Positions 23,886 to 33,114 of a stretch of 64,000 nucleotides of DNA are shown here, in pieces (within the stretch, counting starts at the first letter, position 1; the number at the start of each line of letters is the position of its first letter). The translations under genes were made by a program, and so were the position numbers. The stretch is from positions 1 to 64,000 of the forward strand of contig CAJYKV010000022.1 in assembly GCA_913774955.1 (NCBI GenBank), in the 5' to 3' direction. The stretch is from an uncultured Acidovorax sp. (lineage in GTDB: Bacteria > Pseudomonadota > Gammaproteobacteria > Burkholderiales > Burkholderiaceae_C). A model generated the notes under the pieces. It had not been told where the DNA came from and made no database searches. It saw only the letters and a list, made by a program, of their open reading frames with translations.

Positions 23886-24485
23886 ATGACATTCCGGCAA
23901 CGCGGCATCGGTTGGGCACTCGCCATGCTCCTCCTTGGGAGCGGCATGTCCGCAGCCGCCCAGCCCGCCGTCACGGTGGCCGGGGTGGCCTATGCGCCGC
24001 GGGCCGCGCTCGCGGGCTCGGACCTGGTGCTCAACGGCGCGGGCGTGCGCTACAAGGCGGTCTTCCAGGTGTACGCCGCGGGCCTCTACCTCCCCGGGCG
24101 GGCGGACACGCTGCAGGGCGTGGCGGCACTGCCCGGCCCCAAGCGGCTGTCGATCACGATGCTGCGCGCCATCGATTCGGCCGAACTCGGCACGCTGTTC
24201 ACCCGCGGCATCGAAGACAACCTCGACAAGGCGGCCTTCTCGCAGATCGTGCCCGCCGTGCTGCGCATGGGCGAGCTGTTCGCGGCGACCCGCCGGCTCG
24301 CGCCGGGCGACCAGATCACCGTCGACTGGCTGCCGGGCACCGGCACGGTCATCACCGTGAAGGGCCAGCCGCAGGGCGAGCCGTTCCGCGAGGCCGGCTT
24401 CTTCGAAGCGCTGATGGGCATCTGGCTGGGCCCGCGGCCCGCCGACTGGAAACTGAAGGACGCCCTGCTGGGCCGCGCCGGCTGA
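23886..24485 (+). CDS. Secreted chalcone-isomerase-like protein
   Basis: 199 aa with a cleavable signal peptide (basic start, LAMLLLGSGMSAAAQ). The mature part fits the bacterial chalcone isomerase-like domain (VAGVAYAPRAALAGSDLVLNGAGVRYKAVFQVYAAGLYL, later GIEDNLDKAAFSQI and FREAGFFEALMGIWLG). Members occur in the periplasm of many betaproteobacteria; activity is unknown and flavonoid isomerase activity should not be assumed. It is divergent from trpE and has an inverted repeat directly upstream. Confidence 0.85.
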   Translation: MTFRQRGIGWALAMLLLGSGMSAAAQPAVTVAGVAYAPRAALAGSDLVLNGAGVRYKAVFQVYAAGLYLPGRADTLQGVAALPGPKRLSITMLRAIDSAELGTLFTRGIEDNLDKAAFSQIVPAVLRMGELFAATRRLAPGDQITVDWLPGTGTVITVKGQPQGEPFREAGFFEALMGIWLGPRPADWKLKDALLGRAG

Positions 24486-24527
24486 CCGCTGGCGGCTGGC
24501 GGGAGCAGGCTCGCGCCGCCACCGTGA

Positions 24528-25244
24528 TCAGCCCGCCGGGCAGAGCTCCTGCAGGCTGTCCACGTACGCATCCGCCGGCACCTCGCGGGCGGGCTGGCCA
24601 TGGTTGTAGCCGTAGGTCACCAGCACCACCGGGCAGCCCGCGGCGCGTGCCGCGGCCGCGTCGTTGACGGAATCGCCGATCGCCAGCGTGCGCGCGGGCT
24701 GCGTGCCCAGCGCCTCGCAGGCCTTGCGCAGCGGCAGCGGATCGGGCTTCTTGCGCTCGAAGGCGTCGCCGCCGAAGACATGGTCGAAAAAGCCGTCCAG
24801 CCCCTTGGCCCGCAGCAGCGGCACGGCGAAGGCCGTGGGCTTGTTGGTGACGCAGGCGAGCCGCAGCCCGGCGCCACGCAGCGCCCGCAGGCCCTCTTCC
24901 ACGCCGGCATACACCCGCGAATGGCGGCCGTTGATGTCCAGGTAGTGCCGCTCGTACGCGGACCAGGCCGCGGGATAGTGCGACGCCACCGCCGCGGCCA
25001 GGCGCTCCGGCCCCAGGGGCTGCAGCACGTGCGCGAGCACCGAGCGCAGCAGGTGCTCCGTGCCCTTGCCGACCATGCGCTCGATCTCCGCCGCGGCGAT
25101 GCCCGGCAGGCCCATTTCATCCAGCATGCGCCGCAGCGCCTCCGCGAAATCGCCCAGGGTGTCCACCATGGTGCCGTCCAGGTCCACGATCGCCGCGTCG
25201 GCGTGCGCGACCAGCGCCGCCGGGGAAATTTCCGCCATGTCCAT
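24528..25244 (-). CDS. gph: Phosphoglycolate phosphatase (HAD family)
   Basis: About 238 aa. The HAD motif I DLDGTMVDT lies near the N terminus, the Thr motif (CVTNK) near residue 124, and the motif III/IV region AIGDSVNDAAAARAAGCP near the C terminus. It hydrolyses 2-phosphoglycolate formed by DNA repair or photorespiration-like reactions. Several starts are possible (GTG 25268, ATG 25253, 25244, 25238); 25244 is chosen because GGAA lies ten bases upstream, but this is uncertain. The rpe, gph, trpE neighbourhood is common in betaproteobacteria. Confidence 0.93.
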   Translation of the reverse strand: MDMAEISPAALVAHADAAIVDLDGTMVDTLGDFAEALRRMLDEMGLPGIAAAEIERMVGKGTEHLLRSVLAHVLQPLGPERLAAAVASHYPAAWSAYERHYLDINGRHSRVYAGVEEGLRALRGAGLRLACVTNKPTAFAVPLLRAKGLDGFFDHVFGGDAFERKKPDPLPLRKACEALGTQPARTLAIGDSVNDAAAARAAGCPVVLVTYGYNHGQPAREVPADAYVDSLQELCPAG

Positions 25245-25499
25245 TCTTGCCATTTCCGATCGATTCACGCCGCAGCGATACCCAAGAGCCCGCGCGGCCC
25301 GGCCGTGGCCGCCCGCCGGCCCGGCTTACGAGAGTGTAGGCCGTGGGGCATCGGCCACAGCGATTGTCTGACCCGTCCGACACGCCCCGGGCACCGCACC
25401 GGCTACGCTGGCTCGACCGTTTTCGCCGCATGCCGCGAAAGCTGTGACCCCCGCCATCCCGCCGCGGATGGCACCACCGACACATTGGAGGTTCCTGAT

Positions 25500-26108
25500 A
25501 TGCCCAATCGCTTCGCCCTCGCTCCCCGCATCCTGTCCGCCGCCTGTCTGCTCGCGGCCTGTGCCGCCGCCCAGGCCGCTCCCGCGGACGCCGCCGCCCG
25601 TGAGCGCTACCAGCAGGACCGCCAGGCCTGCATGACCGGCAACCCGGTCCAGGGGCGAGAAACCTGCCTGAAGGAAGCCGGCGCCGCGCTGCAGGCCGCC
25701 CGTTCGGGCCAGCTCACGTCGCAGGAGACGGCCGCGAACGGCTATGAGCGCAACGCCCTGCAGCGCTGCGAAGTGTTCAAGACGCCGGTGGACCGCGATG
25801 CCTGCATGGCGCGCGTGCGCTCCGGTACGCAGGACGGCTCCGTGGCCGGTGGCGGCATCCTGATGGAAGCCACCACGCAGGTGCCCGTGCCCCCGCAGCC
25901 CGGCGCAGGCGCCATGCCCGCGCCCCGCGGCAACGCCATGCCCCCTCAGGGCGGCATGCAGCCGCAGACGATGCCGGCGCCCCACGGCAAGCCGCATCCG
26001 CACGGCAAGCCCCATCCGCACCCGAAGCCGGGCGCGCCCATGGCTCCGCCGGCCCCGATGCCCCAGCCGATGACGCAGCCCGCGCCCCAGCCGATGCCCC
26101 AGCAGTGA
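25500..26108 (+). CDS. Secreted Pro/His/Met-rich protein of unknown function
   Basis: 202 aa from ATG 25500 behind GGAGG (8 bases). A signal peptide (LSAACLLAACAAAQAAPA) is followed by a helical domain with four Cys (residues about 44-102) and a C-terminal 75-residue tail rich in Pro, Met, Gln, His, including HGKPHPHGKPHPHPKP. The first part (ERYQQDRQACMTGNPVQGRETCLKEAGAALQAAR) recurs in small secreted betaproteobacterial proteins of unknown function. The His/Met tail may bind metal; that is speculation. It lies between gph and rpe on the opposite strand. Confidence 0.8.
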   Translation: MPNRFALAPRILSAACLLAACAAAQAAPADAAARERYQQDRQACMTGNPVQGRETCLKEAGAALQAARSGQLTSQETAANGYERNALQRCEVFKTPVDRDACMARVRSGTQDGSVAGGGILMEATTQVPVPPQPGAGAMPAPRGNAMPPQGGMQPQTMPAPHGKPHPHGKPHPHPKPGAPMAPPAPMPQPMTQPAPQPMPQQ

Positions 26109-26160
26109 GCTGGCGGCATGCCGGGCCCGCCCTAGCGCGCGGTCCGGGTGCGGCGCGCGC

Positions 26161-26841
26161 TCAGGCGAGCTGGGCGCGCATCGCGTCGATCACGGCGCGG
26201 TAGTCGGGCTTGCCGAAGATCGCGCTACCCGCCACGAACGTGTCGGCGCCGGCATCCGCCACGCGGCGGATGTTGTCCACCTTGATGCCGCCGTCCACCT
26301 CCAGGCGGATGTCCTTGCCGCAGGCGTCGATGCGCTTTTTCAGCATCTCCACCTTGCGCAGCGCGGAATCGATGAAGCTCTGCCCGCCGAAGCCCGGATT
26401 CACGCTCATCACCAGGATCAGGTCGATGTCGTCGATCACCCAGTCCAGCACGTCGATCGGCGACGCCGGGTTGAACACCACCCCGGCCTTGATGCCCTTG
26501 GAGGTGATGGCCTGGATGCTGCGGTGCACGTGCGCGGACGCATCCGGGTGGAAGCTGATGTAGTCGGCGCCGGCCTCGGCGAACGCCGCGGCCAGGGCGT
26601 CCACGGGCTGCACCATCAAATGCACGTCGATCGGCACGGGCCGGCCGTCGGGCGTGACCGCATGCGGCTTGAGCGCCTGGCATACCATCGGTCCGAAGGT
26701 GAGGTTGGGCACGTAGTGGTTGTCCATCACGTCGAAGTGCACCCAGTCGGCGCCGGAGGCGATGACGTTCTTCACTTCCTCGCCCAGGCGGGCGAAATCG
26801 GCGGACAGGATCGAGGGGGCGATGCGGAATTGGCGGGTCAT
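26161..26841 (-). CDS. rpe: Ribulose-phosphate 3-epimerase
   Basis: 226 aa TIM-barrel enzyme of the pentose phosphate pathway. The family motifs are complete: [55 protein letters not shown] and LEVDGGI. The metal-binding His and Asp residues in these motifs are present. It is encoded on the same strand as gph and trpE but separated from gph by an opposing gene. Confidence 0.98.
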   Translation of the reverse strand: MTRQFRIAPSILSADFARLGEEVKNVIASGADWVHFDVMDNHYVPNLTFGPMVCQALKPHAVTPDGRPVPIDVHLMVQPVDALAAAFAEAGADYISFHPDASAHVHRSIQAITSKGIKAGVVFNPASPIDVLDWVIDDIDLILVMSVNPGFGGQSFIDSALRKVEMLKKRIDACGKDIRLEVDGGIKVDNIRRVADAGADTFVAGSAIFGKPDYRAVIDAMRAQLA

Positions 26842-26954
26842 GCCCGGATTGTCGCAGCAGCGGCCACGCCGCAGCCACCGTCCTGCGCCGGGCCGGCCCC
26901 TCCGCCGACGCAACGGCCGAGCCGTCCGGCCGCGAACCCTCTAATATCGCGCCC

Positions 26955-27365
26955 ATGCCGAAGTACCAGTTCCAGGCCGAAGTCCAGCCCGAATACCTCC
27001 CCGACCAGTCCGCGCCCGAGGACGGCGTCTACAGCTTCGCCTACACGATCACCGTGACCAACACCGGCGACGTACCCGCGCAGCTCATCGCGCGGCACTG
27101 GACGATCAGCGACGCGCGGGGCCACACCGAAGAGGTCAAGGGCCTGGGCGTGGTCGGACAGCAGCCACTGCTGCGTCCGGGCGAGGCTTTCCAGTACACC
27201 AGCGGCTGCCGGCTGCGCACGCCCAGCGGCAGCATGCACGGCAGCTACTTCTGCGTGGCGGAGGACGGCGAGCGCTTCGACTGCCCCGTGCCGCTCTTCG
27301 TGCTCGAAGCCCTCTCCGGCAACACGCCCGGCGCCACGCCCCTGTCCGGCCGGGTGCTGCATTGA
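26955..27365 (+). CDS. apaG: ApaG domain protein
   Basis: 136 aa with the single fibronectin-like ApaG fold: YTITVTNTGDVPAQLIARHWTISDARGHTEEVKGLGVVGQQPLLRPGEAFQYTSGC followed by GSMHGSYFCVAEDGERFDCPVP. It is associated with Co2+/Mg2+ resistance phenotypes in enterobacteria, but the biochemical role is unknown. It is divergent from rpe and overlaps the next gene by four bases. Confidence 0.97.
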   Translation: MPKYQFQAEVQPEYLPDQSAPEDGVYSFAYTITVTNTGDVPAQLIARHWTISDARGHTEEVKGLGVVGQQPLLRPGEAFQYTSGCRLRTPSGSMHGSYFCVAEDGERFDCPVPLFVLEALSGNTPGATPLSGRVLH

Positions 27366-29347
27366 GCCGGCGCATTCCGCCGCCACAGCCCGGCACCCTG
27401 CTCGCGGCCCTCGATCCGGGGGCGCCGCTCGCCCGCCGGCACCTGTGGCTCATCGAGTGCCTCGCCTGGATCCGGGGCGACCGCCGCTCGGTCGAAGACG
27501 CGGTCTCCCGCGTGCAGCGTTTCGTCGAAGCGGCCGAGAGCGATGCCGAGGCCCGCGCCCGCCTGCAGGCCTGGTGGGGCACCCTGGTGGGCACGGTGGA
27601 CATCACCACGCTCCTGGCCGATTTCGGGTTCGCGCCGCGCACGGCGCTCGCGAGCGAGGTGGCCGAGCGGCTGCGCTACAAGCTGCTGCCCGGCAGCCCG
27701 GAGACCATCGACGCCTCCGAACTCTTCATGCTGGCGCTGCCCGACGCCTTCGACGCGCTCTGGCTGGCCGCGCTCGAAGAACCCCTGCTCGAGCGCCTGC
27801 TGGCCGTGCTGGTGCCGGCCGCGGAAGGCGGCGGCGCCACGCGCTGGCAGCAGTCGCTGCTGGACGCCATCACCTACTGCGCGGGGCAGATCCTCTCGAC
27901 CGGCTTCGCGCCCGAGCTGCGCCTGCGCATGAGCGAATCCGCGCGCGACGCGCAGCCGTTCCACGCGCTGATCCGCGACGTGGAGAGCCTGCGGGTCGAG
28001 GTGCTGCACCAGCTGCGCACCACCGACCGCCTCGACGAGGCCGTTCTGCGGCTGCGCGAGCGGCTGGAGGCCTGCCGCGCCGCCGCGGCCACCGTGTATT
28101 CGCATTTCGAGGACAACGGCATCTCGGTCGGGCTCGTGTTCCGGCTGCGGCAGCTGCGCGAGCGCATCCTGCGCGTGCGCGACCTGCTGGACTGCCTGCT
28201 CTCCCCCGAGCCGGCCACGAGCGCCGCGCGGCTCATGGCGAGGCTCGTGACCGTGGGCCGCGAGCGGCGCAGCCTGCGCGCGCTGATCGCTTCCAATTCG
28301 TCGCTGCTGGCCGCGAAAGTGGCCGAGCGCAGCGCCGAGACCGGCCAGCACTACATCACCCGCACCGGCGCGGAATACCGCGCGATGGTCGCCAAGGCGG
28401 CCGGCGGCGGCTTCGTGATGGCGTTCACCACGCTCATGAAGTTCGGCATCGTGGCGCTGGCGCTGTCCTCGTTCTGGGGCGGCTTCTGGGCCGGGGTCAA
28501 CTATGCGGTGAGCTTCGTGCTGATCATGCTGCTGCACTGCACGGTCGCCACCAAGCAGCCCGCGATGACAGCGCCGGCCATGGCCGCGAAGCTCAAAGAG
28601 CTGCAGACGCCGGAGGCGGTGGAGTCCTTCGTGGACGAGGTCACGCACCTCGTGCGCTCGCAGGTGGCCGCCATCCTGGGCAACGTGCTGGTCGTCTTCC
28701 CGGCCGTGGCCGGGCTCACGCTGGCCATCGCCTGGGCCACGGGCGCGCCGGCCATCAGCCGGGCGGAGGCGCGGCACGTGCTGGATTCGCTGCAGCTGGC
28801 CGGCCCCTCGCTGCTGCACGCGGCGTTCACCGGCGTGCTGCTGTTCGCCTCCAGCATCATCGCGGGCTGGGCCGAGAACTGGTTCGTGCTGCAGCGGCTC
28901 GACTCGGCGCTGCAGTACAACCCGCGCATCACGGCGCTGCTGGGCCCCGGGCGCGCGGCCCGCTGGGCCGTGTTCTGGCGCACCAACCTCTCGGGCTTCG
29001 CGGCGAACGTGTCCCTCGGCTTCATGCTCGGGCTGGTGCCGGCGTTCGCGGGCTTCTTCGGCCTGGGGCTGGACGTGCGGCACGTGACGCTCTCCACCGG
29101 CCAGCTCGGCGCGGCGCTCACCTCGCTCGGCCTGTCCGCGCTGCACCAGCCCGCGTTCTGGTGGGCCGCCGCGACCATCCCGTTCATCGGCGCGCTCAAC
29201 GTGACGGTGAGCTTCTATCTCGCCTTCCGCCTGGCGCTGCGCGCGCACAACGTCACGCGCGTGGAACGGGCCCGCCTGGGCGCCGCGCTGCGGTCCCGGC
29301 TGCGCCGCGCGCCGCTGCAGTTCTTCGTGCCGCGGAGCGCCGGCTGA
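27362..29347 (+). CDS. SpecificRecomb-family integral membrane protein
   Basis: 661 aa, starting at TTG 27362, which overlaps the apaG stop (TTGA). The N-terminal 270 residues are helical and cytoplasmic; several membrane helices lie between about residues 350 and 640. The family is labelled site-specific recombinase (Gcr) in databases, but no recombinase catalytic motif is visible and the membrane topology argues against DNA recombination. Linkage to apaG is conserved in related genomes as far as I recall. Function is unknown. The TTG start is unusual but supported by the overlap. Confidence 0.85.
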   Translation: MSRRIPPPQPGTLLAALDPGAPLARRHLWLIECLAWIRGDRRSVEDAVSRVQRFVEAAESDAEARARLQAWWGTLVGTVDITTLLADFGFAPRTALASEVAERLRYKLLPGSPETIDASELFMLALPDAFDALWLAALEEPLLERLLAVLVPAAEGGGATRWQQSLLDAITYCAGQILSTGFAPELRLRMSESARDAQPFHALIRDVESLRVEVLHQLRTTDRLDEAVLRLRERLEACRAAAATVYSHFEDNGISVGLVFRLRQLRERILRVRDLLDCLLSPEPATSAARLMARLVTVGRERRSLRALIASNSSLLAAKVAERSAETGQHYITRTGAEYRAMVAKAAGGGFVMAFTTLMKFGIVALALSSFWGGFWAGVNYAVSFVLIMLLHCTVATKQPAMTAPAMAAKLKELQTPEAVESFVDEVTHLVRSQVAAILGNVLVVFPAVAGLTLAIAWATGAPAISRAEARHVLDSLQLAGPSLLHAAFTGVLLFASSIIAGWAENWFVLQRLDSALQYNPRITALLGPGRAARWAVFWRTNLSGFAANVSLGFMLGLVPAFAGFFGLGLDVRHVTLSTGQLGAALTSLGLSALHQPAFWWAAATIPFIGALNVTVSFYLAFRLALRAHNVTRVERARLGAALRSRLRRAPLQFFVPRSAG

Positions 29348-29494
29348 TACCCCTTCGCGGGAAGTGCCCGTCCTACAGGGGCGGCCCGGGATCAGCAGGT
29401 ACATTCGGTCGGCCCCGGCCGGGGGACGCGCGGGCCTTCGCGCGGATCGGGCGGGGTGCGGGCGAACGCCCGCGCGAAGCGAAGGATTACAACA

Positions 29495-30754
29495 ATGGAT
29501 GAAATCATGGGTTTCTGGGCGCAGTGGCTGCGCCCATCGGCCGGGCTGCCCACGGTCCAGTGGTCGCTGCTGCTGGCGGTGGCCGCGGTGTCGGGCTACC
29601 TGTTCCAGCGCCACATCGGCCTGCCGAAGGTCGTGGGCTACACGCTCGTCGGCACCGTGGCGGGCCTGCTGGGCTTCAGCGGCGCGGTCTGGCCGCTGCA
29701 GGGCATCAGCCTCTTCCTGCTCGAGCTCGGCATCGCGATCGTGCTGTTCGAGGCCGGCGGCCGCATTCCGCTGCGCTGGTTCCGCCACAACCCGATGGTG
29801 CTCGCGCAGAGCATCATGGAATCGGCCCTCACCTATTTCGCGGTGTACTACGCGATGCTGTGGCTGGACGTGCCGCCGCGCGCCGCCGGGCCGCTGGCGC
29901 TCGTGGCCCTGGCCGCATCGCCGGCCGTGCTGACGCGCGTGGTGGCCGACACCCGCGCGGCCGGACCGGTGACCGACCGCGCCATCGTGCTGGCCACGCT
30001 CTCCACCCTCTACGCGCTCACGCTGGGCAGCGCGACGGCGGAGCTGATCAACCGGCCGGCCGCGGGCATCATGGACACCGTGTACCCCGTGATGGTGGTG
30101 CTGGGCGTGTCCGTCATCGTGGGCGCGGTGCTCGCGCTGGTGCTGCGCATGGCGCTGCGCTTCATGAGCCCGACGAGCGAGAACACCGCCTTCCTGCTGC
30201 TCACGCTGATCGCCGCCGGAACGGCGGTGGCGGCGCACATGGGTGGATCGGCGCCGCTGGCGGCGCTGCTCGCCGGCATGCTGCTCAAGCAGCTCAATCC
30301 CCGCCCCTGGGCCTGGCCGCGCCAGCTCGGCACGGCGGCCTCGCTGCTCACCATGCTGATGTTCGTGCTGGTCTCCACCGTGGCGGCGCAGGCCGACTGG
30401 AGCGGCCCGGTGGTGGGCGTGGTGCTGGCCTTGATCGTCGTGCGCCTAGTGGCCAAGGCCCTGGGCGTGGCCCTGGGCAACGTGGGCAGCGGCGCGAGCT
30501 GGCGCCAGGCCCTCTGGGTGGGCTGCGCGATGACGCCGATGTCCTCCATCGCATTGCTGATCGCCTCGCAGTTCATGGTGGCCTCCGCCTCCACTGGCCA
30601 GCTGATCGCCCGGATCGCCCTGCCCACCATCCTGCTCATGGAAGTGCTGGGCGCCGTCATCGCCACGGTCGCCATCTACCGCGCCGGAGAGAGTTCGAAA
30701 CCCTGGGCGCCGGCCACGCGCGCCGCCAACGCAGAGCGGGAGCAGCAGCCATGA
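29495..30754 (+). CDS. Cation:proton antiporter (CPA2-type)
   Basis: 419 aa with about twelve membrane helices. The sequence [19 protein letters not shown], then [19 protein letters not shown], is typical of the KefB/NhaA-like CPA2 Na+/H+ exchanger domain; there is no C-terminal TrkA-N domain, so it is the short form. A second conserved region, ALLAGMLL, follows. The ATG lies after GAAGGA with suitable spacing. Its stop overlaps the start of the following ligase gene (ATGA), so the two are translationally coupled. Substrate ion cannot be told. Confidence 0.85.
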   Translation: MDEIMGFWAQWLRPSAGLPTVQWSLLLAVAAVSGYLFQRHIGLPKVVGYTLVGTVAGLLGFSGAVWPLQGISLFLLELGIAIVLFEAGGRIPLRWFRHNPMVLAQSIMESALTYFAVYYAMLWLDVPPRAAGPLALVALAASPAVLTRVVADTRAAGPVTDRAIVLATLSTLYALTLGSATAELINRPAAGIMDTVYPVMVVLGVSVIVGAVLALVLRMALRFMSPTSENTAFLLLTLIAAGTAVAAHMGGSAPLAALLAGMLLKQLNPRPWAWPRQLGTAASLLTMLMFVLVSTVAAQADWSGPVVGVVLALIVVRLVAKALGVALGNVGSGASWRQALWVGCAMTPMSSIALLIASQFMVASASTGQLIARIALPTILLMEVLGAVIATVAIYRAGESSKPWAPATRAANAEREQQP

Positions 30755-31875
30755 GCCTGGAAGCATTCCACCATTCCGAGCCGCTGACGCTCGGCGTCGA
30801 GCTGGAGCTGCAGCTCGTGAACACGCACAACTACGACCTCGCGCCCTACGCCGAGGACATGCTGCGCCTCATGGAAAGGCACCCGCTGCCCGGCAGCGTG
30901 GTGCCCGAGATGACCAACAGCATGATCGAGATCTCGACGGGCGTCTGCCATTCGAGCAGCGAGGTGCTGGGCCAGCTCACGCAGATCCGCGATGCGCTCG
31001 TGCGCAGCGCGGACAAGCTCAACATCGCCGTGGCCGGCGGGGGCACGCACCCCTTCCAGCAGTGGCACGAGCGCCGCATCTACGACAAGCCCCGCTTCCA
31101 GGAGCTGTCCCAGCTCTACGGCTATCTCTCCAAGCAGTTCACGATCTTCGGCCAGCACGTGCACATCGGCTGCCCCAGCGCCGACGAGGCGCTGCTGATG
31201 CTGCACCGCATGTCCCGCTACATCCCGCACTTCATCGCGATGTCGGCCTCCAGCCCCTACGTGCAGGGACAGGACACGGCCTTCGATTCGGCGCGACTCA
31301 ATTCGGTGTTCGCGTTCCCGCTCTCCGGCCGCGCGCCCATGGTGCTCACCTGGAACGACTTCGAGGCGTACTTCGACAAGATGACGCGCACCGGCGTGGT
31401 CAAGAGCATGAAGGACTTCTACTGGGACATCCGCCCCAAGCCGGAGTTCGGCACGATCGAGATCCGCGTCTTCGACACCCCGCTCACCATCGAGCGCGCC
31501 GCCGCGCTCTCGGGCTACGTCCAGGCGCTGGGCGCCTGGTTCCTGGCCGAGCAGCCGTTCATCCCCACCGAGGACGACTACCTCGTCTACACCTACAACC
31601 GCTTCCAGGCCTGCCGCTTCGGCATGCAGGCGGTCTACGTGGACCCGGCCACGGGCGAGCACATGCCGCTGCGCGACCACATCCTGCAGACCATCGACCA
31701 CATCGCGCGCCATGCGGCGGTAACGGGTGCCTCGGGCGCGCTGCACCTGCTGCGCAGCGAGGCCGCGGCCGGCCAGAACGACGCGCGCTGGCTGCGCGAC
31801 CGGCAGCGCGACGAGCAGCTGCTGGGCGAGGTGAGCCGGCAGGCGGCCTTGCGCTTCCGCGGCACGCCCGCCTGA
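30751..31875 (+). CDS. GCS2-family carboxylate-amine ligase (YbdK-like)
   Basis: 374 aa. Begins with [17 protein letters not shown], then [32 protein letters not shown] and [15 protein letters not shown], which are the glutamate-cysteine ligase type 2 motifs that bind Mg-ATP and glutamate. E. coli YbdK has weak glutamate-cysteine ligase activity; the true substrate here is unknown. It forms an operon with the antiporter, which could link it to glutathione- or pH-related stress. Confidence 0.9.
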   Translation: MSLEAFHHSEPLTLGVELELQLVNTHNYDLAPYAEDMLRLMERHPLPGSVVPEMTNSMIEISTGVCHSSSEVLGQLTQIRDALVRSADKLNIAVAGGGTHPFQQWHERRIYDKPRFQELSQLYGYLSKQFTIFGQHVHIGCPSADEALLMLHRMSRYIPHFIAMSASSPYVQGQDTAFDSARLNSVFAFPLSGRAPMVLTWNDFEAYFDKMTRTGVVKSMKDFYWDIRPKPEFGTIEIRVFDTPLTIERAAALSGYVQALGAWFLAEQPFIPTEDDYLVYTYNRFQACRFGMQAVYVDPATGEHMPLRDHILQTIDHIARHAAVTGASGALHLLRSEAAAGQNDARWLRDRQRDEQLLGEVSRQAALRFRGTPA

Positions 31876-31881
31876 GCGCTG

Positions 31882-31903
31882 CCGGCCGGCCCGGGCCGGC
31901 CGG
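31882..31903. repeat. 22-bp perfect GC palindrome downstream of the ligase gene
   Basis: A loop-less palindrome of CCGG/GGCC units centred near 31892, between the convergent ligase and OmpA-type genes. No T-run adjoins it. It may fold in RNA or simply reflect GC-rich sequence. Confidence 0.4.
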
Positions 31904-31974
31904 GGCCTCCACCATGGCCAGGGCCGCCGGATGCCCGGCCGAATGTCCGCGAGGTACCTCGCGCACCTTCAGCC

Positions 31975-33027
31975 TCAGGGCTGCTTGACCAGCTCCACCC
32001 GCCGGTTCTTCGCCTGCCCCTCTTGCGTCCTGTTGTCCGCCACCGGGCGCTCCGCGCCGAATCCGGCGGACGACAGCCGGGACGCATCGATGCCCCGCGC
32101 CGTGAGGGCCGCGGCGACAGCCCTGGCGCGGCCTTCCGACAAGGCCCTGTTGTGCGCCGCATCGCCCGTGTCGTCGGTGTGGCCGTTGACGGTGAGTTTC
32201 AGCGATGCGTCCTGCTGCAGCAGCTGCACCACCTGCTCGATCTGCGGTTGGGAGTCCGGCAGGATGTCGGTCTTGTCGGTGGCGAAATGGACCTGCAGCG
32301 CCACCTTGCCGGCCCTGTCGATCTGCGCTTTCAATTCGCTGGCCGGCAGCAGGCCCGCGGTCACCTGCAGCGGCTTCGTCTCGGCGATGAGCAGGCCCCC
32401 GCCGAACTGGTAGCTGCACAGGTGGATCCAGATGTCGCGGTCCGCCCGGTGAACGACGAACACCTGCACGGGCTCGTTCCAGATGTCGCCCAGGCCGCTG
32501 TTGTAGCGCGTGACCACGTCGCGCGGCCATTCCTTCATCTTGTCGGTGGCGGCCTGTGGCAGCCTGCCCTCGAAGATTTTTCTGCCGCCCAGCGAGGCCA
32601 CCACGGATTCGATGTTGCGCGACAGCTCCAGATCCGAGAAGGTCTTGCCCTCGGCGGCGGCGATGTGCGCCGACCAGATGCGGCCTTCCACCGGTTGCAG
32701 CCGGTCGCCCGTCCAGAACGGCACCTGATCGAAATCGGCCACGTCCGGCTTCGTTCCGGTGACGTAGCCGGCAGGAAGCGCGATGTACGGAAAAGCGCCC
32801 AGCGGCACGCTGGAGACCGGCAGGCTGGCCGCATCGAAAGGCTTGGACGCGGCCGTTTGCGGGACGGCCGCACCCGCATCGGCGGGCGGCATGGCCGCGG
32901 ACGGCGCGGAAGCGGCCGGCGCAGCGGCAGGTGCACCGCCGGCCGGCTGCGCCGCTTCCTTTTTTTTGCAGGCGCCCAGGCCCATGGCGAGAGACAGAAC
33001 CAGTGTTGCCGCTAGTGCTTTGTGCAC
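31975..33027 (-). CDS. OmpA-family lipoprotein
   Basis: 350 aa from GTG 33027 behind AAGGAGG (seven bases). A lipobox (LGAC, Cys20) follows a short signal, then a Lys and an Ala/Pro-rich linker. The C-terminal 110 residues are an OmpA peptidoglycan-binding domain (VHFATDKTDILPDSQPQIEQVVQLLQQ, NGHTDDTGDAAHNRALSEGRARAV, GFGAERPVADNRTQEGQAKNRRVEL). The middle 150 residues are not recognised. It probably anchors the outer membrane to the wall. It is 87 bases downstream of the 870-aa gene on the same strand. Confidence 0.9.
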   Translation of the reverse strand: MHKALAATLVLSLAMGLGACKKKEAAQPAGGAPAAAPAASAPSAAMPPADAGAAVPQTAASKPFDAASLPVSSVPLGAFPYIALPAGYVTGTKPDVADFDQVPFWTGDRLQPVEGRIWSAHIAAAEGKTFSDLELSRNIESVVASLGGRKIFEGRLPQAATDKMKEWPRDVVTRYNSGLGDIWNEPVQVFVVHRADRDIWIHLCSYQFGGGLLIAETKPLQVTAGLLPASELKAQIDRAGKVALQVHFATDKTDILPDSQPQIEQVVQLLQQDASLKLTVNGHTDDTGDAAHNRALSEGRARAVAAALTARGIDASRLSSAGFGAERPVADNRTQEGQAKNRRVELVKQP

Positions 33028-33114
33028 GGATGACCTCCTTGGCTGGTAAAAGGGCCGGCCAGTTTAGCGAGGCGTCCCTGCGCTGCCTTCCCCACCATGG
33101 GGGGCATGCAACGC

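Noticed and set aside
24600-26108. Longer version of the Pro/His-rich gene starting at 24600
   Set aside because: The upstream part runs opposite to gph and has shadow-frame composition; ATG 25500 with GGAGG and a signal peptide is clearly the true start.
31882-31903. 22-bp CCGG/GGCC palindrome as terminator of the GCS2 ligase gene
   Set aside because: No loop and no T-run; cannot be called an intrinsic terminator. Kept only as a repeat with low confidence.
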